Program-made: the position numbers and the translations under genes
Part shown: piece by piece, positions 25,823 through 35,251 of the stretch
How the letters are laid out: each line of letters starts with the position of its first letter
Position numbering within the stretch: position 1 is the first letter of the stretch
Notes under the pieces: generated by a model
The model's database searches: none
What the model saw: only the letters and a program-made list of their open reading frames with translations
What the model was told of the DNA's origin: nothing
Assembly (NCBI GenBank): GCA_018241425.1
Contig: JAFEDU010000002.1
Span: forward strand, 558,001-622,000
Origin: Pseudomonadota bacterium
GTDB lineage: Bacteria; Pseudomonadota; Gammaproteobacteria; Steroidobacterales; Steroidobacteraceae
Length of the DNA stretch: 64,000 nucleotides
Direction of reading: 5' to 3'

Positions 25823-26587
25823 ATGCTGTCACTAGGCGAAAACATCCTGATCGGTTTCGTGGTCATGGCGGGTGCGCTCCTCTTCATGGCGCTCGTCAAT
25901 CGCCTCTGGCCGGCGCGCGACCGGTACGCACAGGAGGACCTGATCGGGTGGCAGCTCAACATCCTCGCCACGACGCACGCGGTGATCCTGGGGTTCATGC
26001 TCTACACCGAGTGGACCACCTTCACGGCGATCAAGGAGAACGTCGAGCACGAGGCGGGTGCGCTGCGTAACCTGTTTCGCATCGCGCATGGCCTCCCGGC
26101 TCCGGCTGCCGCGGAGCTGGACCACGAGGTTCGCGCCTACGCCTCCGCCGTCATCAACGATGACTGGCCGCTCCTGGCGCGCGGCCGCACGCCCGAGCTC
26201 ACGCACGTGATCAATGAGTCGATGTGGAGCACGCTTGCGGGAGTAACCGGGGGCTCGGCGGCCCAGATGGTCGCCCTGGACCACGCCTACTCCGAACTTT
26301 CCAGCATGACCCAGAGCCGCCGCACCCGCCTCCTGCAGGCGGACACACGCCTGCCGGGAATCTTCTGGTGCGTGCTGCTGGTGGGTGGCGTGCTGACCGT
26401 GGCCTCGGTCGCCATGTTCGGCTCGCGCAACGCGCGCCTGCACGTATTCCAGGTGTTTTCCCTCACGCTCCTGATCACGCTCGCGATCCTTGCCATCGGC
26501 GACCTCGACCGGCCTTTCCGGGGCTGGATCCACGTGGACGTCTACCCGTTCCAGCGGGCACTCGACACCATGGCCGCCGTGCCCTAG
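25823..26587 (+). CDS. DUF4239 (bestrophin-like) membrane protein
   Basis: The 254-residue protein has two N-terminal hydrophobic segments (ENILIGFVVMAGALLFMALVN and the HAVILGFMLYTEW region), a central soluble alpha-helical part and two C-terminal TM helices (IFWCVLLVGGVLTVASVAMFG; VFSLTLLITLAILAIGDL). The closing DLDRPFRGWIHVDVYPFQRAL motif is typical of DUF4239 proteins. Function is unknown; an ion-channel-like role has been suggested from a bestrophin resemblance. The gene is divergent from grrA and overlaps the stop of the convergent MFS gene by four bases. Confidence 0.75.
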   Translation: MLSLGENILIGFVVMAGALLFMALVNRLWPARDRYAQEDLIGWQLNILATTHAVILGFMLYTEWTTFTAIKENVEHEAGALRNLFRIAHGLPAPAAAELDHEVRAYASAVINDDWPLLARGRTPELTHVINESMWSTLAGVTGGSAAQMVALDHAYSELSSMTQSRRTRLLQADTRLPGIFWCVLLVGGVLTVASVAMFGSRNARLHVFQVFSLTLLITLAILAIGDLDRPFRGWIHVDVYPFQRALDTMAAVP

Positions 26588-27765
26588 GCGGCTTTCGCGA
26601 GCGGCGCCCCAGGCCGTGCCATGAGCGCGGCGCACACGGCCGCCCCGGCACCGATGAACAGCATCAGTCCCTGCGGCGGCGCGGCCTGCATGGCCGCCGT
26701 CGCGAGCAGCGGGCCGGACAGACTTCCCGCGCCCCACAGCGTCCCGACGTAGGCATTGGCCGCGATCAGCGGCCGTCCGCGGAAGCGGTCGCCGATGCGC
26801 ACAATGGCCAGCGTGTACAGCGCGCCGGCGGTGCCGCCGATCAGGAAGAGCATGGGCCAGAGGGCCGGAGTGCGCGCAAGGCCGAAGGCGAGGGCGATCG
26901 CGCCCCCGGCGCATACCAGCGCGCAGGTCAGGTGCACGCTGGCGCGCCCGAAGCGGTCGGCTGCCCACCCGAGCGGGATCTGCAGGCACGAGTCGCCGAG
27001 GAACACGACGCTGACACTGAGCACGGCCGCTTTTGCGGCGAGCCCGAGCCCCAGGCCGTAGAGCGGCAGCAGCGCGAGCGCCGTGCTGTCGAACATCGCG
27101 AAGTACAGCACCGCCGCGGCGAGCGGCAGGCAGTGCCTGAGGAACACCCGCGGCGGCAGCGCGCCTTCCTCCGCGTGCAGGTTGGCGCGCCAGTCCGAGC
27201 GGGCAAGAAGCGCGCAGGAAGCGAGGTGCAGGACCACCGCCGCCACGATCGGGGCGCGGGCATGCGTCCCCAGCACCGCGAGCAGTGCTGGGCCTGCGAA
27301 CTGGCAGGCGGTGAGCGTCGTGGCGTACAGGCCGGTCCAGCGGCCGCGGGCCGCGGCGCTGCTGGTCTCCAGGATGCGGGCCTCGCCGAGCGCAAAGAGG
27401 ATCCCGGCCGAGACGCCCAGGGCGACGCGCGACAGCGCCCACGGCACGAGCGCGTAGGGCGTGGTCAGTACCAGGATGCTGCCGAGGGAGAGGAGCACGC
27501 CGGCGAGGAGCAGCCGCCGTGCGCCGAAGCGCTGGGTAAGGCGGTCGAGCACGAACGAGGTCGCGATGGTGCCCAGGGCCGGGAGCGCGGCCAGCACGGC
27601 GATCAGTCCCGGGGAGGCCCCCGCCTCGAGCAGGCGCAGCGAGACCAGCGGCAGGGTAAGCCCCGTCGCCAGCCCCATGACCGAGATGGTGGCGATGGCC
27701 TCGATGAGGGCGCGGGTGCTCCCGGATGCCGGGCGATCGGGAGGTCGGGCGGGCTCTGGGGTCAT
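26584..27765 (-). CDS. MFS transporter
   Basis: This 393-residue, 12-TM major facilitator protein shows LDRLTQRFGARRLLLAG (loop 2-3 region), SRVALGVSAGILFALGEARIL and a second-half equivalent, GWAADRFGRASVHLT. It resembles drug or sugar efflux MFS proteins, but no substrate can be assigned. It is transcribed away from the PrnB-like and hopanoid genes; the 172-base gap between them should hold two divergent promoters. Confidence 0.8.
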   Translation of the reverse strand: MTPEPARPPDRPASGSTRALIEAIATISVMGLATGLTLPLVSLRLLEAGASPGLIAVLAALPALGTIATSFVLDRLTQRFGARRLLLAGVLLSLGSILVLTTPYALVPWALSRVALGVSAGILFALGEARILETSSAAARGRWTGLYATTLTACQFAGPALLAVLGTHARAPIVAAVVLHLASCALLARSDWRANLHAEEGALPPRVFLRHCLPLAAAVLYFAMFDSTALALLPLYGLGLGLAAKAAVLSVSVVFLGDSCLQIPLGWAADRFGRASVHLTCALVCAGGAIALAFGLARTPALWPMLFLIGGTAGALYTLAIVRIGDRFRGRPLIAANAYVGTLWGAGSLSGPLLATAAMQAAPPQGLMLFIGAGAAVCAALMARPGAPLAKAA

Positions 27766-27937
27766 GGGCGCGGACGGCAGTACTTTGGTCGTCGGGAACG
27801 CATTCTAACCAATTGATTTTTCTAGGTCCTGCAGTGGCCTAGGAATTTCGGGCGCGGCCCCCGGGCCGGCCTTACACTGCGGCCCGCCGCACGGCCCTCT
27901 AGGCACGCGGGCGCTGCATACCAAGTAGAGAGTCACC

Positions 27938-29125
27938 GTGTCCCAGCTCAGTGCCAAGGCGCAGGCGTTCGATCACTGGATCCGCAACGACTTCGTCGCG
28001 TTGAACACGGAGCTCGAGAACCTGTATTTCGCGCAGGCCCGGCGTGCCCAGGTCATCGGCGTCGGGGACGCCCTCAAGGAGCGGCTGCGCCGGGAAGGGC
28101 ACGTGCACATCGTGGCGCTGCTGGCGGAGGGCAATACCGGGGACGGCTTCGACAGCGCCTTCGGGGTCCTCGGCAACGTCGGTATGTACCTCGGCGCACT
28201 GCGCCGGCACGAGCTCACCAACCCCGCGCGCGAGGAGCGCTCGCCGTTCGCCGAGGCTTCCTCGCTGGCGCTGCATGTGGGGGCGTCCCTCGGCATGGCG
28301 CCGCGCTTCGCGACGAGCCACCTGGCGACCCGCAACCGGGCGGTCGCGGGCCTGCGCAAGAGCTTCACCGCGCTTGCCGACGAGGCACTCTTCATCGACG
28401 AGAACACCCGCGGGATCCTGGCCCTCGAACGGGCGGCCGACGCGCTCGGGCGCATCGTGCACCTGGGAGTCTCGAACCCCGTGACCGACGTGTGCTTCGC
28501 GGCCGCCGCCGCCGCGCTGCGCGAGGTGCTGGCCGTGAACGCGCGGCTCTTCGCGCAGCTGGACGTCGAGCGCTTCTTCTACTGCGTGCGCCCCTACTAC
28601 AAGCCCTACCGGGTCGGGCGCACCGAGTTCCGCGGCGCGAACGCCGGGGACTTCTCCGGCATCAACGAGCTCGACCTGCTGCTCGGCCTGTGCCGCGCCA
28701 GCGATGCCTATTACGCGCAGCTGCTGGTCGACAAGATGATGTTCATGCTGCCCCAGGACCAGCAGCGCCTGCGCGAGTGCATGACGCGGGTGAGCCTGCT
28801 GGACGAGCTCCTGGCGCTCGCCCCGGCGCATGCGGGCAGGGACTGGTTCAGGAAGAGCGCGCGCTCCTACCTGGAGGTCGCCGATCTCTTCGGCCAGACC
28901 GCGACCCAGCACCACGACCAACTGGTGGCGCGCTTCATCCAGGCGCCGGCGGTACGGCTGGAAAGCGAGGAGCTCGAGGGGGTGACGGCGAGTGGGCCGC
29001 CGCTGCCGGTGCTGCTGCGCTCTCTGGAAATCCTAAGGGACATGCGGGTCGCCGCGGATCGCACCGACCTTGCGACCCGGCACAAGGACCTGAGCGCCCT
29101 GCGGGATCTGGTAAATGGGGCCTGA
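27938..29125 (+). CDS. PrnB-like (IDO/TDO-superfamily) putative haem protein
   Basis: The 395-residue protein resembles monodechloroaminopyrrolnitrin synthase PrnB (DUF1864 group), a relative of indole/tryptophan dioxygenases. Key stretches are VRPYYKPYRVG, RGANAGDFSGINELDLLLGLC and YYAQLLVDKMMFMLP. The His pair at 325-326 (QHHDQLV) fits the proximal haem ligand region. PrnB rearranges chlorotryptophan; no prnA, prnC or prnD is nearby, so the substrate here must be different. The GTG start at 27938 follows AGAGAG. It lies 123 bases before idi and heads the hopanoid gene run, which is an unusual context. Confidence 0.7.
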   Translation: MSQLSAKAQAFDHWIRNDFVALNTELENLYFAQARRAQVIGVGDALKERLRREGHVHIVALLAEGNTGDGFDSAFGVLGNVGMYLGALRRHELTNPAREERSPFAEASSLALHVGASLGMAPRFATSHLATRNRAVAGLRKSFTALADEALFIDENTRGILALERAADALGRIVHLGVSNPVTDVCFAAAAAALREVLAVNARLFAQLDVERFFYCVRPYYKPYRVGRTEFRGANAGDFSGINELDLLLGLCRASDAYYAQLLVDKMMFMLPQDQQRLRECMTRVSLLDELLALAPAHAGRDWFRKSARSYLEVADLFGQTATQHHDQLVARFIQAPAVRLESEELEGVTASGPPLPVLLRSLEILRDMRVAADRTDLATRHKDLSALRDLVNGA

Positions 29126-29248
29126 ACCGGCACCTGGGGTACCCGGGAGCGCCGGTTGCGTGGCAGGGTGGGGCTCTTAAAGCTATGATTTGAGGCTGTT
29201 TGCCGGTCGCGCGCCCGGCCGGTGTATCCCGGATGGCGGATTGGACTT

Positions 29249-29872
29249 ATGCCCGCGCACCGCTATATGGAACTGACAACGCTGGAGATGCGCCTGAACC
29301 CGACCCCCGCCGCGATGACCCTGAAGGACGATGGCGACTCCGAACTGCTCATCCTGGTCGATCCGGCCGATCGCGAGCTTGGCTACCTGGGCAAGAGCGA
29401 GTGCCACGACGGCCGGGGAGTGCTGCACCGGGCGTTCTCGCTCCTGATTTTCAACGGTCGCGGCGAGCTGCTCCTGCAGCAGCGCGGCGCCGGCAAGCGG
29501 CTGTGGCCCCTGTACTGGTCCAACAGCTGCTGCAGCCACCCGCGGCGCGCGGAGTCGATGGAGACCGCGATCCACCGGCGCCTGCGGGAGGAACTGGGCA
29601 TGGGCTGTCCGCTCAAGTTCCTGTTCAAGTTCCAGTACGAGGCGCAGTTCGATGAGGAGGGTGGCGAGCAGGAGCTGTGCTCGGTCTACATCGGGCGCTG
29701 CAACGATGAGGTGCGGAGCGACCCGCGCGAGGTGCACGCCTCGCGCTGGATCAGCCCGCAGGCATTGCAGGCGGAGCTGGACGCGAACCGCGTCCCGTTC
29801 ACGCCGTGGTTCAGAATCGAATGGGAGCGGATCGTGCGCGAACACGGCGCGGATCTTGCGGCCCTTATTTAG
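29249..29872 (+). CDS. idi: Isopentenyl-diphosphate delta-isomerase, type I
   Basis: The 207-residue Nudix-fold enzyme interconverts IPP and DMAPP. The catalytic Cys lies in YWSNSCCSHPRR and the catalytic Glu in the Nudix segment RRLREELGM. The central FSLLIFNGRGELLLQQRG and the late CSVYIGR and WISPQAL segments are typical of the family. ATG 29249 has GGCGGA eight bases upstream; a GTG at 29222 and an ATG at 29267 are alternatives. It begins the squalene/hopanoid pathway of this region, followed eight bases later by hpnH. Confidence 0.92.
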   Translation: MPAHRYMELTTLEMRLNPTPAAMTLKDDGDSELLILVDPADRELGYLGKSECHDGRGVLHRAFSLLIFNGRGELLLQQRGAGKRLWPLYWSNSCCSHPRRAESMETAIHRRLREELGMGCPLKFLFKFQYEAQFDEEGGEQELCSVYIGRCNDEVRSDPREVHASRWISPQALQAELDANRVPFTPWFRIEWERIVREHGADLAALI

Positions 29873-29880
29873 GAGGCGAC

Positions 29881-31041
29881 TTGGGCGTACCACTGATTCA
29901 GGCTTACCGCGTCGGGCGCTACATCGCGACCCAGCGGCTGCGCGGCGTTAAACGCTATCCGTTGGTGCTGATGCTGGAACCGCTGTTCCAGTGCAACCTC
30001 GCGTGCGCGGGGTGCGGCAAGATCGACTACCCCAAGGAGATCCTGCAGAAGCGCCTCGGGGTCGAGGAGGCGCTGCGCGCCGTCGACGAGTGCGGCGCCC
30101 CGATGGTCTCGATCCCGGGCGGCGAGCCCCTGATCCACAAGGAGATGCCGCAGCTCGTGGCCGGGATCGTGGCGCGCAAGCGCTTCGTGTACCTGTGCAC
30201 GAACGCGATCCTGCTGCCCAAGCACATGCACGAGTACGAGCCCTCGCCGTACCTCACGTTCTCGATCCACCTGGACGGCAGCCGCGAGCGCCACGACGAA
30301 TCGGTGTGCCAGGAGGGCGTGTTCGACAAGGCGGTGGCCGCCATCCGCATGGCGCGCGAGCGCGGCTTCCGCGTCACGGTCAACTGCACGCTCTTCAGCG
30401 GCGAGAACCCGGACCACGTGGCGGAGTTCTTCGACGAGGCGATGTCACTCGGCGTCGAGGGCATCACCGTGTCCCCCGGGTACAGCTACCAGCATGCCCC
30501 GCGCCAGGACGTGTTCCTCGGGCGCAGCTCGAGCCGCAACCTGTTCCGTGAGATCTTCAAGCGCCAGCGCCTGCCGAAGCAGGGCGGCGGCGGCCGCCGC
30601 CGCTGGTCGTTCAACCACTCGAGCCTGTTCCTGGACTTCCTCGCCGGCAACCAGGACTACCAGTGCACGCCCTGGAGCACCCCGACCTTCAACATCTTCG
30701 GCTGGCAGCGGCCCTGCTACCTGCTCACCGACGAGGGGCACGCCGACAGCTTCCGCGCGCTCATGGACGAGACGGACTGGGACGCCTACGGCGTCGGCCG
30801 CAACCCGGCCTGCGACAACTGCATGGCGCACTGCGGGTTCGAGGGCACCGCGGTCAACGATGCGTTCAGCCACCCGCTGAAGGCGCTGTGGGTCTCCATC
30901 CGCGGGCCGCGCACCGAGGGCCCGCTCGCTCCCAACCCGCCGATCACCTACAAGGACCGCCCGGCCCCGACGGTGGCCACCGTGCCGGTGTCGGCGATCG
31001 CGCGCAGTGCGCGCGAGCGCGAAGTCGCGCGCGTCGACTGA
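29881..31041 (+). CDS. hpnH: Adenosyl-hopene transferase HpnH (radical SAM)
   Basis: The 386-residue radical SAM enzyme has the cluster motif CNLACAGC (Cys38, Cys42, Cys45) and the HpnH hallmarks GVPLIQAYRVGRYI at the N-terminus, ISIPGGEPL-like VSIPGGEPLIHKE and RNPACDNCMAHCGFE near the C-terminus. It joins the 5'-deoxyadenosyl group to hopene, the first step of side-chain extension. The start is TTG 29881, four bases after AGGAGG; this gives the conserved N-terminus and avoids a long overlap with idi. Confidence 0.93.
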   Translation: MGVPLIQAYRVGRYIATQRLRGVKRYPLVLMLEPLFQCNLACAGCGKIDYPKEILQKRLGVEEALRAVDECGAPMVSIPGGEPLIHKEMPQLVAGIVARKRFVYLCTNAILLPKHMHEYEPSPYLTFSIHLDGSRERHDESVCQEGVFDKAVAAIRMARERGFRVTVNCTLFSGENPDHVAEFFDEAMSLGVEGITVSPGYSYQHAPRQDVFLGRSSSRNLFREIFKRQRLPKQGGGGRRRWSFNHSSLFLDFLAGNQDYQCTPWSTPTFNIFGWQRPCYLLTDEGHADSFRALMDETDWDAYGVGRNPACDNCMAHCGFEGTAVNDAFSHPLKALWVSIRGPRTEGPLAPNPPITYKDRPAPTVATVPVSAIARSAREREVARVD

Positions 31042-31057
31042 ACGGACGCGGGTAACG

Positions 31058-31990
31058 ATGAGCGGTGCACGCGCAGCCGTGAAAGCGGCCTCCGACGCGG
31101 GGGACTTCCCGGAGGTCCTCAAGTCCTGGCAGGCCCGCATGGAGGTCGCGCTCGCCGCGCGCCTGCCCGCCTCCAATGTCGTGCCGGCGCGGCTGCACGA
31201 GGCCATGCGCTACAGCGTGCTGGGCGGCGGCAAGCGCATCCGCCCGGCGCTGGTGTTCGCCACCGCCCGCACCCTGGGACTGAACGAGAGCGCCGTCGAG
31301 GCGATCGCCTGCGCGATCGAGTTCGTGCACGTCTACTCGCTCGTGCACGACGACCTGCCGGCGATGGACGACGATGACCTGCGCCGCGGCCGCCCGACCT
31401 GCCACAAGGCCTTCGACGAGGCCACCGCGATCCTCACCGGCGATGCCCTGCAGTCGCTCGCCTTCCAGCTGCTCGCCTGTGACCCCACTCTGAGCGGGGA
31501 TGCGGCCGTGCGGCTGCGCCTCATCGAGCTCCTCGGGGAGGCGAGCGGCACCTTCGGGATGGCAGGCGGCCAGGCGATCGACCTCGCCGCGCAGGGGCGC
31601 ACCCTCACCATCGAAGAGGTCGAGGAGATGCACGCGCGCAAGACCGGCGCCCTGATCCGCGCGAGCGTCATGATGCCGGCGAGCTGCCTGCCCGGACTCG
31701 AGGGGCGCCGCTACGAGGCACTGTCGCAGTTCGTCGACCCGATCGGGCTCGCGTTCCAGATCCAGGACGACCTCCTCGACGTGCTGGGCGACGTGAGCAC
31801 GCTCGGCAAGGCCGTGGGCGCCGACAGCGAGCGCGCCAAGCCCACGCACCCGGCGATGCTCGGCGTACCGGCATCCCAGGAGCGCGTGCGCAGACTGCAC
31901 CAGGAGGCGCTGGCGGCGCTGGAAATCTTCGGCGCGGCCGCGGCTCCGCTGCGGCAGCTGGCGGCCTGGCTGCTCGCCCGCAGCTACTAG
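31058..31990 (+). CDS. ispA: Farnesyl diphosphate synthase
   Basis: The 310-residue polyprenyl synthase has the first aspartate-rich motif DDLPAMD (from Asp98) and the second DDLLD (Asp237-Asp241). GGGKRIRPAL and GMAGGQAIDL are also conserved. The two-residue insertion in the first motif is the bacterial type and the residues before it (HVYSLVHDD) fit a C15-product enzyme. It supplies FPP to the squalene synthase encoded next. It lies 16 bases after hpnH. Confidence 0.9.
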   Translation: MSGARAAVKAASDAGDFPEVLKSWQARMEVALAARLPASNVVPARLHEAMRYSVLGGGKRIRPALVFATARTLGLNESAVEAIACAIEFVHVYSLVHDDLPAMDDDDLRRGRPTCHKAFDEATAILTGDALQSLAFQLLACDPTLSGDAAVRLRLIELLGEASGTFGMAGGQAIDLAAQGRTLTIEEVEEMHARKTGALIRASVMMPASCLPGLEGRRYEALSQFVDPIGLAFQIQDDLLDVLGDVSTLGKAVGADSERAKPTHPAMLGVPASQERVRRLHQEALAALEIFGAAAAPLRQLAAWLLARSY

Positions 31991-32105
31991 CGAGGCGGCC
32001 CGCGCACCGCCGGCGCGGTGCACCGACATCGGGCGGGGCCGCCGCACCTTGCCTTACAAAGGTACAAAAGGCCGCAAGGCCCGGTGATTTGCGAGCGATT
32101 AACTC

Positions 32106-33266
32106 ATGCGCGACACTGCCCTCATGGAAGCGAACGCCTCGGACGAGGCCTACCAGGACCGGATCCTCCCGCACGTGTCGCGCACGTTCGCGCTCACCAT
32201 CCCGCAGCTGCCGCCGGCGTTGCGGATCGGGGTGACCAACGCCTACCTCCTGTGCCGCATCGCGGACACGATCGAGGACCAGACCAATTCCTCGGCCGCC
32301 GCACGCCTGGGGCTCCTGCACCGGTTCGTCGCGGTGCTGCGTGGATCGGAGGCCCCGGACTCGCTGGTGCGCGACCTCGTGCCGCGCCTGGCGGAGGGCA
32401 CGTTGCCGGCCGAGCGCGAGCTCATCCTCAACATGGACCGCATCGTGCGGCTGACGGCGGCGCTGTCGCCCCCGCAGCGCGCCGCCATCGAGCGCTGCGT
32501 GGACGTCATGTGCGACGGCATGCACCAGTTCCAGTGCACCGCGAGCCTGAACGGGGTCGCGCGCATGAGCGACCTGGACGACTACTGCTACTACGTCGCC
32601 GGCGTGGTCGGGGAGATGCTGACGCAGCTCTTCTGCGACTTCGACCCGGCCATCGAGCGGCACCGCGCGGAACTCGAGCGGCTGGGCGTCTCCTTCGCGC
32701 AGGGCCTGCAGGTGACCAACATCCTGAAGGATGTCTGGGAGGACCATGCCCGCGGGGCCTGCTGGCTGCCGCGCGAGGTCTTCGCGCCCTACGGCATCGA
32801 GCTGTCGCAGCTGGATCCGCGTGCCCAGCCGGCCGGCTTCGCCGCCGGGATGGACCAGCTGGTCGGGGTGGCCCACGCCCACCTGCGCAACGCGCTTGCC
32901 TTCACGCTGCTCCTGCCGCGCGAGCAGGCGGGCATCCGCAGGTTCTGCCTGTGGGCCATCGGGATGGCGGTCCTGACACTCAAGCGGATCCACCATAATC
33001 CGGGCTTCGGCGCCGGCAACCAGGTCAAAATCTCGCACGCGGCCGTGGGACTGACTACCATGCTGAGCAATGCCGCGGTGCGGCAGGACTGGGCGCTCCG
33101 GCGCCTGTTTGATGTAGCCGCGCGGGGCCTGCCCCTGAGGTCGCTCGGCAGTTTCCGCATCCCCAGCCGGGCGGGCGAGTCTGCCCCGCGGTGGGTGGCG
33201 GACGCCCCCGTGGTTTCGCATGCCGCGCAGCTTGATCTGCGCCGCGAAGGGAGTTCGGGTCGTTGA
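32106..33266 (+). CDS. Squalene synthase (single-enzyme type)
   Basis: The 386-residue enzyme has the two Asp motifs of head-to-head prenyl synthases: DTIED (in CRIADTIEDQ) and, later, NILKDVWEDH. SRTFALTIPQLPPALR and YYVAGVVGEMLTQLF are also conserved. It probably converts two FPP to squalene directly, since the three-gene hpnCDE route is not present here. The start at ATG 32106 is not certain; an in-frame ATG (residue 7) could be used. A 115-base gap before it may hold a promoter. Its stop overlaps the shc TTG start. Confidence 0.85.
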   Translation: MRDTALMEANASDEAYQDRILPHVSRTFALTIPQLPPALRIGVTNAYLLCRIADTIEDQTNSSAAARLGLLHRFVAVLRGSEAPDSLVRDLVPRLAEGTLPAERELILNMDRIVRLTAALSPPQRAAIERCVDVMCDGMHQFQCTASLNGVARMSDLDDYCYYVAGVVGEMLTQLFCDFDPAIERHRAELERLGVSFAQGLQVTNILKDVWEDHARGACWLPREVFAPYGIELSQLDPRAQPAGFAAGMDQLVGVAHAHLRNALAFTLLLPREQAGIRRFCLWAIGMAVLTLKRIHHNPGFGAGNQVKISHAAVGLTTMLSNAAVRQDWALRRLFDVAARGLPLRSLGSFRIPSRAGESAPRWVADAPVVSHAAQLDLRREGSSGR

Positions 33267-35251
33267 ATCGCAATTCGCCCCTGCCGGTACCTGAGGTCAC
33301 CGAGAGCGTACCGGTCGGTACCCCCCGTCCGGGCGCGCGGCTCGTGCAGACCTCAGCGCTCGAGCGCGCGCTCGCGGCGGCGCGCAGCGCGCTCCTGGGG
33401 GTGCAGAACGAGGCAGGATACTGGCACTTCGAGCTCGAGGCCGACGGCACGATCCCGTCCGAGTACGTGCTCATGCTGCGCTACCTGGGGGAGTCCGATC
33501 CGGCCCTCGAGCGCAAGATCGCCAATTACCTGCGCAGCCGCCAGGCCGCGCACGGCGGCTGGCCGCTCTACCACGGGGGCGACCTCGACATCAGCGCGAG
33601 TGTGAAGGCGTACTACGCCCTCAAGCTCGCCGGCGACGATCCGCAGGCCCCGCACATGGTGCGGGCCCGCAACGCGATCCTCGCCCGGGGCGGCGCGGCG
33701 CGCGCCAACGTCTTCACCCGCATCGCGCTCGCGATGTTCGGCCAGGTGCCGTGGCGCGCCGTGCCGTATATCCCGGCCGAGATCATGCTGCTGCCGCGCT
33801 GGTTCCCGTTCCATCTGGACAAGGTGAGCTACTGGTCGCGCACGGTCATGGTGCCGCTCTTCGTCCTGTGTACGCTCAAGGCCCGCGCGGTCAACCCGGG
33901 CGGCATCGGCGTCGCCGAGCTCTTCACCACGCCCCCTGATGAGGAGCGCCACTACTTCGCGGTGCCCGCCGGCCGGGCCGGGCGCCTCGCGCGCGCGTTT
34001 CTGCTCCTGGATTTCTGTGCCCGCCGCATCGATCCCCTCATACCGAAGGCCATGCGGCGCCGCGCGCTCAAGCGCGCCGAGGCCTGGACGATCGAGCGCC
34101 TGAACGGCGAGGACGGTCTCGGCGGCATCTTCCCCGCGATGGTCAATGCGCTCGAGGCACTGCTGCTCCTCGGTCACCGCCCTGACGAGCAGTGCATCGT
34201 CACCGCGCGCAAGGCGCTCGAGAAGCTCCTCGTGGTCGAGGGCGAGCGCGCCTACTGCCAGCCGTGCCTGTCCCCGATCTGGGACTCGGCGCTGGCCGTG
34301 CTTGCGCTGCAGGAGGAGGGGAGCCCGGAGTCCCTCGCGGCCGCCGAGCACTCGCTTGCGTGGATCAAGGGCGAGCAGCTCCTGGATGAGCCCGGTGACT
34401 GGCAGCGCAAGCGCCCGCACCTCAAGGGCGGTGGCTGGGCGTTCCAGTACAAGAACAGCTACTACCCGGACCTCGATGACACGGCGGTGATCGTCTGGGG
34501 CATGCGGCGTGCCCGCAACGGCAGCCACTACGACTACTCGGTGAAGCGGGCGCTCGACTGGCTCGTGGGCATGCAGAGCGCCAACGGTGGCTTCGCGGCC
34601 TTCGACGTCGACAACACGCACTACCGCCTCAACCAGATCCCGTTCGCGGACCACGGCGCGTTGCTGGACCCGCCGACCAGCGACGTCACCGCGCGCGTGG
34701 TGACGGTGCTGGCGCTCGCCGACCGGGCCGAGGACCGCGCGGCGCTCACGCGCGCGCTCGACTACCTGCGTGCCGAGCAGGAGCCGGACGGCTCCTGGTT
34801 CGGGCGCTGGGGCAGCAACTACATCTACGGCACCTGGTCGGTGCTCATGGCCCTGGCGCAGGCCCGCGTGCGGCCCGACGACCCGATGGTGGCGCGCGCC
34901 GTCGCGTGGCTCATGAGCTGGCAGAATGCCGACGGCGGCTGGGGCGAGAGCAACGACAGCTACGCGCAGCGCGCGCTCGAGCGGCATCCGGTGGCGAGCA
35001 CCTCGTTCCAGACCGCGTGGGCGCTCCTGGGCCTCATGGCCGCCGGCCAGGCCCGCAGCGATGCCGTGCGGCGGGGCATCGAGTACCTGCAGCGCACCCA
35101 GAACGAACGCGGCCTGTGGAGCGAGCCGGCCTACACGGCGCCGGGCTTCCCGCGCGTGTTCTACCTCAAGTACCACGGCTACAGCGCGTACTTCCCGCTG
35201 TGGGCGCTGAGTGCCTACCGCAACCTCACCCGGGGCGGGGGCACCCATTGA
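33263..35251 (+). CDS. shc: Squalene-hopene cyclase
   Basis: The 662-residue terpene cyclase has several QW repeats (for example GGWPLYHG, SANGGFAAFD, NADGGWGE and ERGLWSEPAY) and the acid catalyst motif DLDD (Asp403, Asp405, Asp406 in YYPDLDDTA). It folds squalene into hopene/hopanol at the inner membrane. The start is TTG 33263 with AAGGGAG ten bases upstream, overlapping the squalene synthase stop. Length and end (GGGTH after YRNLTR) are normal for the family. Confidence 0.95.
   Translation: MNRNSPLPVPEVTESVPVGTPRPGARLVQTSALERALAAARSALLGVQNEAGYWHFELEADGTIPSEYVLMLRYLGESDPALERKIANYLRSRQAAHGGWPLYHGGDLDISASVKAYYALKLAGDDPQAPHMVRARNAILARGGAARANVFTRIALAMFGQVPWRAVPYIPAEIMLLPRWFPFHLDKVSYWSRTVMVPLFVLCTLKARAVNPGGIGVAELFTTPPDEERHYFAVPAGRAGRLARAFLLLDFCARRIDPLIPKAMRRRALKRAEAWTIERLNGEDGLGGIFPAMVNALEALLLLGHRPDEQCIVTARKALEKLLVVEGERAYCQPCLSPIWDSALAVLALQEEGSPESLAAAEHSLAWIKGEQLLDEPGDWQRKRPHLKGGGWAFQYKNSYYPDLDDTAVIVWGMRRARNGSHYDYSVKRALDWLVGMQSANGGFAAFDVDNTHYRLNQIPFADHGALLDPPTSDVTARVVTVLALADRAEDRAALTRALDYLRAEQEPDGSWFGRWGSNYIYGTWSVLMALAQARVRPDDPMVARAVAWLMSWQNADGGWGESNDSYAQRALERHPVASTSFQTAWALLGLMAAGQARSDAVRRGIEYLQRTQNERGLWSEPAYTAPGFPRVFYLKYHGYSAYFPLWALSAYRNLTRGGGTH

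Noticed and set aside
27938..29125. Pyrrolnitrin biosynthesis gene prnB
   Set aside because: No prnA, prnC or prnD is near and the context is isoprenoid. Only the family resemblance is kept.
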